The notes beneath the pieces are model-generated. The model was not told the DNA's origin, made no database searches, and worked only from the letters and a program-made list of their open reading frames with translations. Positions 51,635 through 59,270 of a stretch of 64,000 nucleotides of DNA are shown piece by piece (within the stretch, counting starts at the first letter, position 1; every line of letters starts with the position of its first letter). This DNA comes from an uncultured Clostridia bacterium (GTDB lineage Bacteria; Bacillota; Clostridia; Christensenellales; Aristaeellaceae): positions 1 through 64,000 of the forward strand of contig CANOHT010000001.1 in the NCBI GenBank assembly GCA_947565865.1, given 5' to 3'. A program made the translations under genes and the position numbers.

Positions 51635-52387
51635 ATGGCTGATGATAATCAGGTCAAATCCCTGGCCCGCGCCATGCAGGTGCTGGAATGCTTCTCCGTC
51701 GAGCAGCCCGAAATGGGCCCGTCGGAGATCGCCAAAATGCTGGGTATGCAGAAAAGCACGGTATACAACATCCTCAGCACCTTCCAGCGCCTGGGGTATC
51801 TGATGAAAAACCCGGACACCAGCAAATACTGCCTGGGGATGAAGGTGTTGCATCTGAGCTACATCGTCAACAGCCACCATGGCATGCGCGACCTGTTCCT
51901 CCCCTACCTGACCCGCATCGCCCAGGAAACCCGGGAGGTCTGCTATTTCGGCATCCTCAACGAAAACGAGGTGCTCTATATCGAGTCCACCTACCCCTCC
52001 AGCCAGCAGCCCACCCGCAACATCCTTGGCGAGCGCGCGCCTCTGTACTGCACCGGCATCGGCAAGGCCATGCTGGCCTATCTCCCGGAGGAGCAGATCG
52101 ACGCGGTGGTTCACGGCAGGCTGAAGGCCTATACCAGCTTCACCATGACCGATCCGGCGATGCTCCTGCACCACCTGGAGGAAATTCGTCAAAACGGCTA
52201 TGCGGTGGACAATATGGAGCACGAGTTCGGCATCCGCTGCGTGGCGGTGCCCGTCTTCAACGCCGCCGGCAAGGTATTCGCCGCCGTCAGCGTGTCCGGC
52301 CCCTCGCCCCGCTTCGACCCCGAGACCCTCATCAATGACGCCCGGATCATCAGCGGTATTCTGGAGCCGCTGCAGAGGATCGTATGA
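51635..52387 (+). CDS. IclR-family transcriptional regulator
   Basis: A 250-residue regulator: N-terminal winged helix (SLARAMQVLECFSVEQPEMG ... MQKSTVYNILSTFQRLGYL) and a GAF-like effector domain (APLYCTGIGKAMLAYLPEE; YAVDNMEHEFGIRCVAVPVF). It probably controls both divergent promoters through the repeated 11-mer upstream. Its gene is 40 bp after the lyase gene; the ATG at 51635 follows AAGGAGG. Confidence 0.9.
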   Translation: MADDNQVKSLARAMQVLECFSVEQPEMGPSEIAKMLGMQKSTVYNILSTFQRLGYLMKNPDTSKYCLGMKVLHLSYIVNSHHGMRDLFLPYLTRIAQETREVCYFGILNENEVLYIESTYPSSQQPTRNILGERAPLYCTGIGKAMLAYLPEEQIDAVVHGRLKAYTSFTMTDPAMLLHHLEEIRQNGYAVDNMEHEFGIRCVAVPVFNAAGKVFAAVSVSGPSPRFDPETLINDARIISGILEPLQRIV

Positions 52388-52523
52388 ATACAGCCTCCGA
52401 AGCTTCAACGGCGTCGGAGGCGTTTTTTGTCCCGCTGGCACGCATTGCAAGCCCAGCACAAATATGGTATGATAACCGGGCGGCGGAGACTTTTTCCATC
52501 CGCCGATGGACAGGAGGTTATGA

Positions 52524-54203
52524 TTGGATATGCTGCAGCGATATGGGACCTGGCTGCGAAACGCCACGGAAGATCCTGATCTTTTGGCTGAGCTGCAAAG
52601 CGTTGCCGGTGACGAGGCGGCCATCGCCGATCGGTTTTATCAGGAGCTTTCCTTCGGCACCGGCGGGCTGCGCGGCGTCATCGGTGCGGGCGACAACCGC
52701 ATGAACATTTACACCGTGCGCAAGGCGACCCAGGGACTGGCGGATTATCTGAACGCCTCCGGTCTGCCCAAGGCCGTGGCCATCGCCTATGACAGCCGCG
52801 TCAAGAGCGACGTTTTCGCCCGTGAAACCGCCCGGGTGCTGGCTGCCAACGGCATCACCGCCCATCTGTATCCCCGCCTGCAGCCCACCCCCGCCCTCAG
52901 CTGGGCCGTGCGCTACCTGACCTGCGGCGCGGGCGTATGCGTCACTGCCAGCCACAACCCCAGCCAGTACAACGGCTACAAGGTCTACGGCCCCGACGGC
53001 TGCCAGATCACCATCGACGCCGCCGAGCGCATCCAGGCCGCCATTCGCCGGGTGGACTGCTTTGCTGTCCGGGCCGCCGACTATGACCAGGCCCTGACCG
53101 ACGGGCGCATCAAGCTGATCCCCGAGGCGTGCCTGACCGCCTTTATCGACGCGGTTTATGCCCAGCGGGTAGGTTCCGGCGAAGGCATGGCGGATCTCAA
53201 GCTGGTCTATACCCCCCTCAACGGCGCGGGATTGGCGTGTGTGCGCCGGCTGCTGGGCAAATTGGGCGTGTCTGAGGTGACGGTGGTGCCCGAGCAGGAA
53301 AAGCCTGACGGTCACTTCCCCACCTGTCCCTACCCCAATCCGGAAATCCGCGAGGCCATGGCCCTGGGGCTGCGCCTGTGCGACCAGGTTCATCCCGACC
53401 TGCTCCTGGGCACCGACCCGGACTGCGACCGCTGCGGGGCAGCCGTCCCGGACAGTCAGGGCGGCTACCGTCTCATCACTGGCAACGAGATGGGCGTTAT
53501 TCTGCTGGACTACATCTGCCGTCAGCGGCTTGCGCGCGGCGCCATGCCGGAAAGCCCCGTGGCTGTGACTACCATCGTCTCCACGGACATGGCCTCCGCC
53601 GTGGCCGCGAAATACGGCGTGGAGCTGCGCCGAACGCTGACGGGCTTCAAATTCATCGGGGAACAGATCGGTTTGCTGGAAGCCCAGGGACAGGCCGACC
53701 GCTTCATCTTCGGCTTTGAAGAGAGCTACGGCTACCTCTCCGGCGCCCATGTTCGGGATAAGGACGCGGTGAACGCCGTGCTGCTGGTATGCGAAGCCGC
53801 CGCCTGGTACGCCCGCCAGGGCAAGACCCTCCTGGACGCCATTAACGAGCTGTACGCCGAACACGGCTGCTACCGCCACGACCTCCGCAGCCTCACCTTT
53901 GAGGGCGAGGCCGGGATGCACGCCATGCGGTCGCTGATGGCCCGGCTGCGCGCCCAACCCGTCACGGCCTTGGCAGTCAGAGCCGTGGAGAGCGTCGCCG
54001 ATTACCTGAACGGTAAAGGCGATCTCCCTCCGGCGGACGTGCTGACCTTCCGCCTGACAGGCGGGGCCAAGATCATGATCCGCCCCTCCGGCACCGAACC
54101 GAAAATCAAGCTGTACCTGACTGCCGTCGCTCCCACCGCCGCCGAGGCCGACGCGCTGCTGCGTCAGCTGGCGGAAGCCGCCGAAGCACTGGTTCGGACA
54201 TAA
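52524..54203 (+). CDS. Phosphoglucomutase/phosphomannomutase
   Basis: A 559-residue alpha-D-phosphohexomutase that interconverts hexose-1- and hexose-6-phosphates. All four active-site loops are visible: TASHNPSQYNGYKVYG (phospho-Ser), DPDCDRCG (Mg2+), GFKFIGEQIG and EESYGYLSG (sugar ring), and RPSGTEPKIKLY (phosphate). The early FGTGGLRGVIGAG is typical of the PgcA-type enzymes. A TTG start at 52524, 6 bases after AGGAGG, is better placed than the ATG at 52530. Confidence 0.93.
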   Translation: MDMLQRYGTWLRNATEDPDLLAELQSVAGDEAAIADRFYQELSFGTGGLRGVIGAGDNRMNIYTVRKATQGLADYLNASGLPKAVAIAYDSRVKSDVFARETARVLAANGITAHLYPRLQPTPALSWAVRYLTCGAGVCVTASHNPSQYNGYKVYGPDGCQITIDAAERIQAAIRRVDCFAVRAADYDQALTDGRIKLIPEACLTAFIDAVYAQRVGSGEGMADLKLVYTPLNGAGLACVRRLLGKLGVSEVTVVPEQEKPDGHFPTCPYPNPEIREAMALGLRLCDQVHPDLLLGTDPDCDRCGAAVPDSQGGYRLITGNEMGVILLDYICRQRLARGAMPESPVAVTTIVSTDMASAVAAKYGVELRRTLTGFKFIGEQIGLLEAQGQADRFIFGFEESYGYLSGAHVRDKDAVNAVLLVCEAAAWYARQGKTLLDAINELYAEHGCYRHDLRSLTFEGEAGMHAMRSLMARLRAQPVTALAVRAVESVADYLNGKGDLPPADVLTFRLTGGAKIMIRPSGTEPKIKLYLTAVAPTAAEADALLRQLAEAAEALVRT

Positions 54204-54217
54204 AGCATGCAAACAAA

Positions 54218-54258
54218 AACAGCGGTTCCAGCCAAATCACAGGCGTTGGACCGCTGTT
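54218..54258. terminator. Terminator after phosphoglucomutase
   Basis: A 9-bp perfect outer stem (54218-54226 with 54250-54258) extended by TCCA/TGG-type pairs, starting 14 bases past the stop codon. A T-rich tail is present on the minus strand (TTTTTG), less so on the plus. Confidence 0.6.
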
Positions 54259-54272
54259 CTGCTTATTCAGAA

Positions 54273-54348
54273 GTGGCACATGTCGCTTTTTTGCACCTTG
54301 CCCTCACTTACGCCGAACGGCACTGCCGTTTTCCCGGCCGATCGTTCA
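54273..54348. repeat. Intergenic repeat element, partial copy C
   Basis: The core CGAACGGCACTGCCGTTTTCCC (in two parts around 54314-54336) followed by GGCCGATCGTTC matches copies A (11438) and B (22060); the GAGGGGGCT block is not preserved. Confidence 0.4.
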
Positions 54349-54351
54349 AAT

Positions 54352-54549
54352 GTTATCGCCCATCACAGCCTTCGCCTGCGCTGGGGTGCGCCCTGCGGGA
54401 ACGCCTTCCCGGCGCTGTCCTCGGGCTTCGGCGGCCTCACGGCCTCCCTTGTTATCGCCCATCACAGCCTTCGCCTGCGCCCGGGTGCGCCCTGCGGGAA
54501 CGCCTTCCCAGCGCTGTCCTCGGGCTTCGGCGGCCTTACGGCTTACCCA
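54352..54549. repeat. 99-bp tandem duplication
   Basis: Two adjacent 99-bp units (54352-54450 and 54451-54549) differ at only a handful of positions. Each begins GTTATCGCCCATCACAGCC. They are GC-rich and noncoding as far as I can tell. Confidence 0.85.
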
Positions 54550-54741
54550 AGAAGCTATTCATTTGAAGAAGCGGAAAACTGCCGCGCAGGTGCTTCGTCC
54601 TGTTTGTACAACCCGAAAGGACTCACTGCATTTCGCTCGGCAGTCTGCCGTTGGCAAATCGGATATTCCTTGCTTGACCTTTTGACAAACCCGGCAGCGA
54701 TCCCTTCCATGATGATTTGAAAGAGCCGCCGCTTTGTCTAT

Positions 54742-55773
54742 TCAGGCATGCTCCAAGCCGATGGCCGCCTCGGGCCACAGCCTGACTGCCTCAGCCTCCA
54801 TCCGCTTCCTATCCTCCGGCGAAACCGTCTCGAATAACGTGACCGTCAGCTTTTTCCCCTGCCGCTTCCACCGGCCCGCAACGCGGCCATGCAGCAGCAC
54901 CGCCGGCGCGACAATCCCCGCCAGGTTGAAGATACCCCGCAGGTATTCCGGCGGCAAGAAGGGATTGTCCTCCTTACGGTAGCCCAGCATCAGCTGATCG
55001 AACCCGCCCAGGAACACTACCGGCGGCATCTCGCCCTTCGGCTCCGCGTCCGTCAGGTAAAAGTAGGTTCGGCCCTCCACCGTCACAGTCTGCGCCGGCA
55101 GACGCGCCAGCCACGCTTTCACCTTCGTCTGTGGGCAGTGAAAGAAGTACGCCGCGTCCCGCAGGGTGGCCGGGCCGTAATGGGTGAAGTACCGCCGGGC
55201 CAGCTCCGTCTCCGCCGCCTCCGCCGTCAGCGGCGTGAAGTCCGGGCACAGGCGATAGGCCTTTTCCTCCTGTACCTTGAAGCAAATGACCCCTATTTCC
55301 GCCAGCTGCGCGATGCTGCCGCCCCAGCCGCAGAAGACGTAAGCCTCCTCCGCTTCCGTCATGCCGCGTTCCCGGCACATGAGGCGCAGCCCCTCCCGGG
55401 TATCGTTGCCCTGGGCGATGGCCTGGGCCAAAAGCGCCGCGAAAAACCGAGCCCGCTCCTCTGGCAGGGAATACCCATGGTCACACTGCCATTTGTACCA
55501 GGCGGAGTCCGTCACATCCTCCGGCGCTCCCCGGCGGCGGATGTACAGCGGCAAGTCCGTCTCCGGGAAGAGATGCACCGTGCCGCGCAGCGTCCAGCTC
55601 TTCACCAGCCCCGCCACGCTGTCCTCCGTGCTGCGGATACGCAGCGCGTGGCGAGCAGCGCTGAGAAACTGAGCCTGAAGGCCACAAAGATCCTCCGCCA
55701 CCCTCAGCGGCGGCGCGGGCGCAAGCAGATGCTGCCCGGCCAGACGGCGCAGCCTGATGTCCTGGATGGTCAT
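54742..55773 (-). CDS. Winged-helix DNA-binding protein of the AlkZ/YcaQ (HTH_42) family
   Basis: A 343-residue protein of tandem winged-helix domains, as in AlkZ and YcaQ DNA glycosylases that repair alkylated or cross-linked DNA. Family features are RRLAGQHLLAP, GLQAQFLSAA (the QxQ-type position reads QAQ), SWTLRGTVHLF and HYGPATLRDAAYFFHC, with VVFLGGFDQLMLGY in the C-terminal part. Glycosylase activity is inferred. The ATG at 55773 follows CAGGAGG. It is the third gene of the TetR-CPBP operon, starting 14 bases after the protease stop. Confidence 0.83.
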   Translation of the reverse strand: MTIQDIRLRRLAGQHLLAPAPPLRVAEDLCGLQAQFLSAARHALRIRSTEDSVAGLVKSWTLRGTVHLFPETDLPLYIRRRGAPEDVTDSAWYKWQCDHGYSLPEERARFFAALLAQAIAQGNDTREGLRLMCRERGMTEAEEAYVFCGWGGSIAQLAEIGVICFKVQEEKAYRLCPDFTPLTAEAAETELARRYFTHYGPATLRDAAYFFHCPQTKVKAWLARLPAQTVTVEGRTYFYLTDAEPKGEMPPVVFLGGFDQLMLGYRKEDNPFLPPEYLRGIFNLAGIVAPAVLLHGRVAGRWKRQGKKLTVTLFETVSPEDRKRMEAEAVRLWPEAAIGLEHA

Positions 55774-55786
55774 GCGTATCCTCCTG

Positions 55787-56518
55787 TCAGGCGCTTGTCT
55801 GATCCTGCGCGGGGGCCGTCCGCCGCAGCACCCAGAAGGCATAGACCAGCGCCACGATCGTCAGCAGCGCGGACGCCGCGACCTCAAAGCCCTGGCCCCG
55901 CCGGACGGCGAAAGCGCTCAGAGCATTGATTACGCTGTGGGTCACGATGCAGGGAATCAGGCTGCCGCTGCGCTCAAACAGCAGCGTGAAAAGAAAGCCC
56001 AGAGCTGTGGCATAGACAATCTGCAGCAGCGTGGACGCCACCGGCGCGCCGTTGAGCAGATTCACAATATGGCCCAGGCCGAAGGTCAGGCTGGAAATCA
56101 GTATGGCCAGCTTGACGCCATCCCTGCGCAGCGCCTTGTACAAAAGGCCCCGGAAGATCAGCTCCTCTACCAGCCCCACGCTCACCATGCTGACCATGTG
56201 CAGGACAGTCTCAGCGGCGGAGAAGCGCATGGTCACACCGCCCCATAAGTTCACCGAGGCAATCGCCGCCAGCGGAAGCCAGTACAGATACCGTCGCCCG
56301 TCTCCCCGCGGCTTACACAGGCCATATTTCTCTCCCAAGCGGTTCTTCAACAACCAGCCCGACAGCGCACCCGCCATCAGCAGGCTCAGAGGCGCCGTGA
56401 CCAACTTTTCCATGCCCAGCGCCAGGGAGGCTTTGTCCGCCAGACTGAGCAGCACAACGTACAGGCCCACCCACGACAGCGCAAAGGTCAGTTCATTTCG
56501 TTGATACAGACGAGTCAT
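55787..56518 (-). CDS. CPBP-family intramembrane metalloprotease
   Basis: A 243-residue membrane protein with about seven helices and the CPBP (Abi/Rce1-like) motifs EELIFRGLLYKAL (EExxxR, about residues 130-142), LTFGLGHIVN and THSVINA, which together carry the catalytic Glu and metal-binding His. Members are linked to prenyl-protein processing, bacteriocin immunity or membrane stress. The start overlaps the stop of the TetR gene by 4 bases. Confidence 0.87.
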   Translation of the reverse strand: MTRLYQRNELTFALSWVGLYVVLLSLADKASLALGMEKLVTAPLSLLMAGALSGWLLKNRLGEKYGLCKPRGDGRRYLYWLPLAAIASVNLWGGVTMRFSAAETVLHMVSMVSVGLVEELIFRGLLYKALRRDGVKLAILISSLTFGLGHIVNLLNGAPVASTLLQIVYATALGFLFTLLFERSGSLIPCIVTHSVINALSAFAVRRGQGFEVAASALLTIVALVYAFWVLRRTAPAQDQTSA

Positions 56519-57066
56519 GCCTTTTCCTCCCTCTGCGCCGCCCCGCGCCATACACGCGTCAAGTCCCCAGCGGCTTCCGCTTCATCGTAGGCCATGGCGT
56601 TGTTGGCCAACATGCTGGCATAGCCATGAACGAACAGCAGCAGCGTCCGAAACAGCGCCCGGGCTTCCTCCTCCCCACAGCCTGCCGCTGCCGCCACCGC
56701 CGTCAGCAGCGGCGACAGGTGCGGATCATCGATCAAATCCGTCAGGCTCTTGCCCGCAAAGCCGTTGGTCTGGAACAGGAGGCAGAACAGCTGTTTTTCC
56801 TCCGCTCCAAAGCGGATGTACCGCAGGCCGATGTTCCGAAGATCGCCGTCCGCCATGAGATAGACGGTGTGATAGTCGTCCGCCCGCCGGTACACCGCCT
56901 GCCGCAAAGCCTCAAACCGTGGAAAATGCGACATGATCGGCTGCGTTGAGCACCCCAGCGCTTGCGCCACCGTCCGAGCATTCAGCCGTTCCACCCCGTG
57001 CTCGCGTACAAGGCGGAAGGCGGCCTCCACGACCATGGCCTCGGTGATTTTTGCTTTCGGCGGCAT
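56515..57066 (-). CDS. TetR/AcrR-family regulator
   Basis: A 183-residue repressor: HTH at about residues 8-50 (AFRLVREHGVERLNARTVAQ, then STQPIMSHFPRFEALRQAVY) and a helical ligand domain resembling the WHG subfamily (FAGKSLTDLIDD; LLLFVHGYASMLANNAMAY). It heads the operon with the CPBP protease and AlkZ-like gene and probably represses it through the palindromes at 57090-57108. The ATG at 57066 follows GTGAGG. Confidence 0.87.
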   Translation of the reverse strand: MPPKAKITEAMVVEAAFRLVREHGVERLNARTVAQALGCSTQPIMSHFPRFEALRQAVYRRADDYHTVYLMADGDLRNIGLRYIRFGAEEKQLFCLLFQTNGFAGKSLTDLIDDPHLSPLLTAVAAAAGCGEEEARALFRTLLLFVHGYASMLANNAMAYDEAEAAGDLTRVWRGAAQREEKA

Positions 57067-57410
57067 TGGCCTCACCTTCCGCAACAAACGTTATATAACA
57101 CACGTTATTATATCATTGCCCTCTGATGCTGTCAAGTCATCAGCAGAAAATTCACCCTCCCCGGCATAGCCGGTCAGCGAAAATACGCTTTATACCGAAT
57201 GAAGCGTTTCAGACCGTTTCCAAGGGGATATGGAAAACCCGAGCACCGTCCCACGTCCGCAAGACCGTTATTCGAGGAACCGCCCCTGCCTGCGGGGCGA
57301 ATCCGCGGCATGGCATGTCCCATTGTTTTCACGCGTCCTGCCGCGCTGAGGAGCGCTAAAAAGGCAGCTTTCTTCAGCCAAACGCTCACAAACGCCTTTT
57401 TGACGAAATG
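57067..57410. other. Intergenic stretch with TetR operator; otherwise nothing recognised
   Basis: Apart from the overlapping palindromes at 57090-57108 I see no gene, RNA or repeat here. Confidence 0.5.
57090..57108. promoter_or_regulatory. Overlapping palindromes, likely TetR-family operator
   Basis: GTTATATAAC (57090-57099) is a perfect palindrome and overlaps a second one, ATAAC-ACAC-GTTAT (57095-57108). They lie 24-42 bases upstream of the TetR start, as expected for autoregulation. Confidence 0.6.
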
Positions 57411-57444
57411 AAAAGGAGACGCCTCATACAAAGCGTCTCCTTTT
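57411..57444. terminator. Bidirectional rho-independent terminator
   Basis: A perfect 12-bp stem (57411-57422 with 57433-57444) starts with AAAA and ends with TTTT. It lies 12 bases past the stop codon of the zinc-ribbon gene at 57456. Confidence 0.85.
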
Positions 57445-57455
57445 CGTTCAATCCC

Positions 57456-57737
57456 TTAACCGCGGCGGGCAGCGAAGCACTCACTGCAGTACACGGGGCG
57501 ATCCTCCCTGGGCAGGAAGGGCACCTGGGTGGGCTTGCCGCATTCAGCGCAGACGGCATCATGCATCTCGCGGGGAGCGCCGGCAGCAGGGCGGCTGGCC
57601 TTGCGAGCCTGACGGCAATTCTTGCAGCGGCTGGGCTCATTCTGGAAGCCCTTTTCAGCGTAGAACTCCTGCTCACCGGCGGTGAACACAAACTCCGCGC
57701 CGCAGTCCTTGCAAACCAGCGTCTTGTCTTCGTACAT
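57456..57737 (-). CDS. Small zinc-ribbon protein (zf-trcl type)
   Basis: A 93-residue protein with two four-cysteine ribbons: CKDCG ... CKNC at about residues 9-41 and CAECG ... CSEC at about 64-88. The motif LVCKDCGAEFVFTAGEQEFY followed by FQNEPSRCKNCR is the probable zinc-ribbon (PF13451-type) family, common and highly expressed in Clostridia, function unknown. The ribosome site is a G-run rather than a classical AGGAGG. Monocistronic with its own terminator. Confidence 0.88.
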   Translation of the reverse strand: MYEDKTLVCKDCGAEFVFTAGEQEFYAEKGFQNEPSRCKNCRQARKASRPAAGAPREMHDAVCAECGKPTQVPFLPREDRPVYCSECFAARRG

Positions 57738-58173
57738 GGTTAGGAACCCCCAAATCCATCGAAATAGGCGAATTCTCCGGCTGACCTGGTCTTTGACCCC
57801 ACACTCGCCGCCTGGAAGGTAGCTCAACGCCTCTGGCGCCCTCACGCACTTCTCTCGCGGTCAGGAGGCATGCCTCCCGCCCCGGGCGGACTTACTTCTA
57901 AACCGCACCATGCTCCCCGCCGCTTTGGACGGATTACGTGGACCGTTTTGCCTGCGACTGGCATCGGCTTGCAACCACAGACCCGAAGGATTCATCCGCG
58001 CCTATTATATGCCCGTTTGTCGAAAATAGCAAGAATTATTTTTCGCTATCGGAAGGATATTCCTGCCGAATTGTAAAAACATTGTCGAATCCCGGCATTC
58101 TTTGCGGATTGATTGCATCACCCCCGGTCCTTGTGCTATGATGGGAATGTAAATCGACACGCGAGGTGAGTTC
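57738..58173. other. 436-bp stretch with a promoter only
   Basis: Apart from the promoter at 58113-58142 I recognise no gene, RNA or repeat. The last 150 bases are AT-richer than the rest. Confidence 0.5.
58113..58142 (+). promoter_or_regulatory. Promoter of the 58174/58493 gene pair
   Basis: TTGCAT (58113-58118) and TATGAT (58137-58142) are 18 bases apart, about 30 bases upstream of the start at 58174, which has GAGGTGAG. Confidence 0.6.
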
Positions 58174-58479
58174 ATGCGCGGACTGCATGATGAATTACGA
58201 ACCTGGGGCTGGGATGGCACGGCCCCCGACAAGGCGGCCCTCACCGCCTTCCTGGAGGGCGACATCCTCCGCCGCCTGACCCTGGCCGTGCGCGGCGGGA
58301 GCGATGACGCCATTCGCCGTTACGCCCAATCACTGATGGAACAGGCGGCTTTGCTGGGGCTGAACCCCGTCTGGGCCCAGGCCTATCCGCTCAGCCGCGG
58401 CTCCTGCCCGCCCGAAAACGGTCTCAGAGCCCTGTACCGTGCTCTGCGGCAGCTGCGGGACATTCTTAACCGATACTAA
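58174..58479 (+). CDS. Small helical protein of unknown function
   Basis: A 101-residue soluble, mostly helical, Leu/Arg-rich protein (LTAFLEGDILRRLTLAVRGG; LRALYRALRQLRDILNRY). The promoter and a GAGGTGAG site support it. I do not recognise a family. It is followed after 13 bases by a secreted protein gene and probably shares its transcript. Confidence 0.6.
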   Translation: MRGLHDELRTWGWDGTAPDKAALTAFLEGDILRRLTLAVRGGSDDAIRRYAQSLMEQAALLGLNPVWAQAYPLSRGSCPPENGLRALYRALRQLRDILNRY

Positions 58480-58492
58480 AGGAGGCGCCGCC

Positions 58493-59095
58493 ATGAAAAA
58501 GATGATGCTGACACTGATCGCCTTGCTGCTGCTGACGTCCGTCGCCCAGGCCGAGGTTGACCTGCAAGCGCTGGAGCAGACGCCCGGCTACACCGTCTTT
58601 ACCGACGTCGGCGGCGTCAATACTGTGGTGCGGCCACCGAATCAGCCCTTTCTGGGCACCATGTCGGGCGATGGCTCCCTGATTGCCTATCTTGACCTGG
58701 TGGAGCTCCCCGACCATAACGCTGTGGCTCCTCGGCTAACCATCGCCCTGGAGCTGTCCGACCGGCTGAACGCAGACACCGTGACGCTCCGCTTCGGCGG
58801 CAGCGCCTATTGCTTTGCCGCGACCCCCGTCATATCCGACTATGATATGACCTATTACGAGGACTATGGTCTGTACCTCGTCGGCGCGGCTCAGCCGCTC
58901 ATGCAGGCGCTGGTTCATGCCAGCGGCGACCTCATCGACGTGCTGCTGACGGCGGAAGACGGCGCGGCCCTGGAGGGCAGCGTCTCGCTTCCCGCCGATG
59001 AGGTCGCCGCCATCCTGGCCCGGTATGAGGAAGTCGGCGGAACGGCGCAGGATCTGAGCGGCGTGGAGGCTGTCACGCCGGTGGAAGCGCGCTGA
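58493..59095 (+). CDS. Secreted protein of unknown function
   Basis: A 200-residue protein with a signal peptide (MKKMMLTLIALLLLTSVAQA, cleavage before EVD). The mature part is acidic and beta-rich, with LRFGGSAYCFAAT and YDMTYYEDYGLYLVG; no family is recognised. An AAGGAGG site precedes the ATG. It is the gene just upstream of the ubiquitin-domain gene, but a 175-bp gap and lack of similarity give no functional link. Confidence 0.65.
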   Translation: MKKMMLTLIALLLLTSVAQAEVDLQALEQTPGYTVFTDVGGVNTVVRPPNQPFLGTMSGDGSLIAYLDLVELPDHNAVAPRLTIALELSDRLNADTVTLRFGGSAYCFAATPVISDYDMTYYEDYGLYLVGAAQPLMQALVHASGDLIDVLLTAEDGAALEGSVSLPADEVAAILARYEEVGGTAQDLSGVEAVTPVEAR

Positions 59096-59270
59096 TTCAC
59101 GCGCATATTCCCGCCCTTCCGGCCCCGTGCTCAGGCACGGAGAGCGCCTCAAGGATCACACCCTTGGCGGAAGCATTTCGTCAAGGGCATCGCGGTAATG
59201 GCGAAATACGTTTATCATCATAGCCTGTCACATCCGCGCTCCCCCAATGAATTCAAATGAGGAAAAGGTC

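Larger units (their letters stand above)
54204..54741. other. Repeat-rich 0.5-kb intergenic stretch
   Basis: No convincing gene. It contains the terminator after the mutase gene (54218-54258), partial intergenic repeat copy C (54273-54348), a 99-bp tandem duplication (54352-54549), and a CAGTCTGCCG-type motif near 54643. Reading frames through it exist only because the repeat length is a multiple of three, and they have no ribosome site. Confidence 0.6.

Noticed and set aside
50840..54212. Minus-strand frames of 594 and 564 codons opposite the lyase, IclR and mutase genes
   Set aside because: Both mirror strongly supported plus-strand genes and show no domain of their own.
54207..54720. Repetitive reading frames over the 99-bp duplication as a small repeat protein
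   Set aside because: The frames stay open only because 99 is a multiple of three; there is no ribosome site, the composition is low-complexity, and the stretch also contains a terminator and an intergenic repeat.
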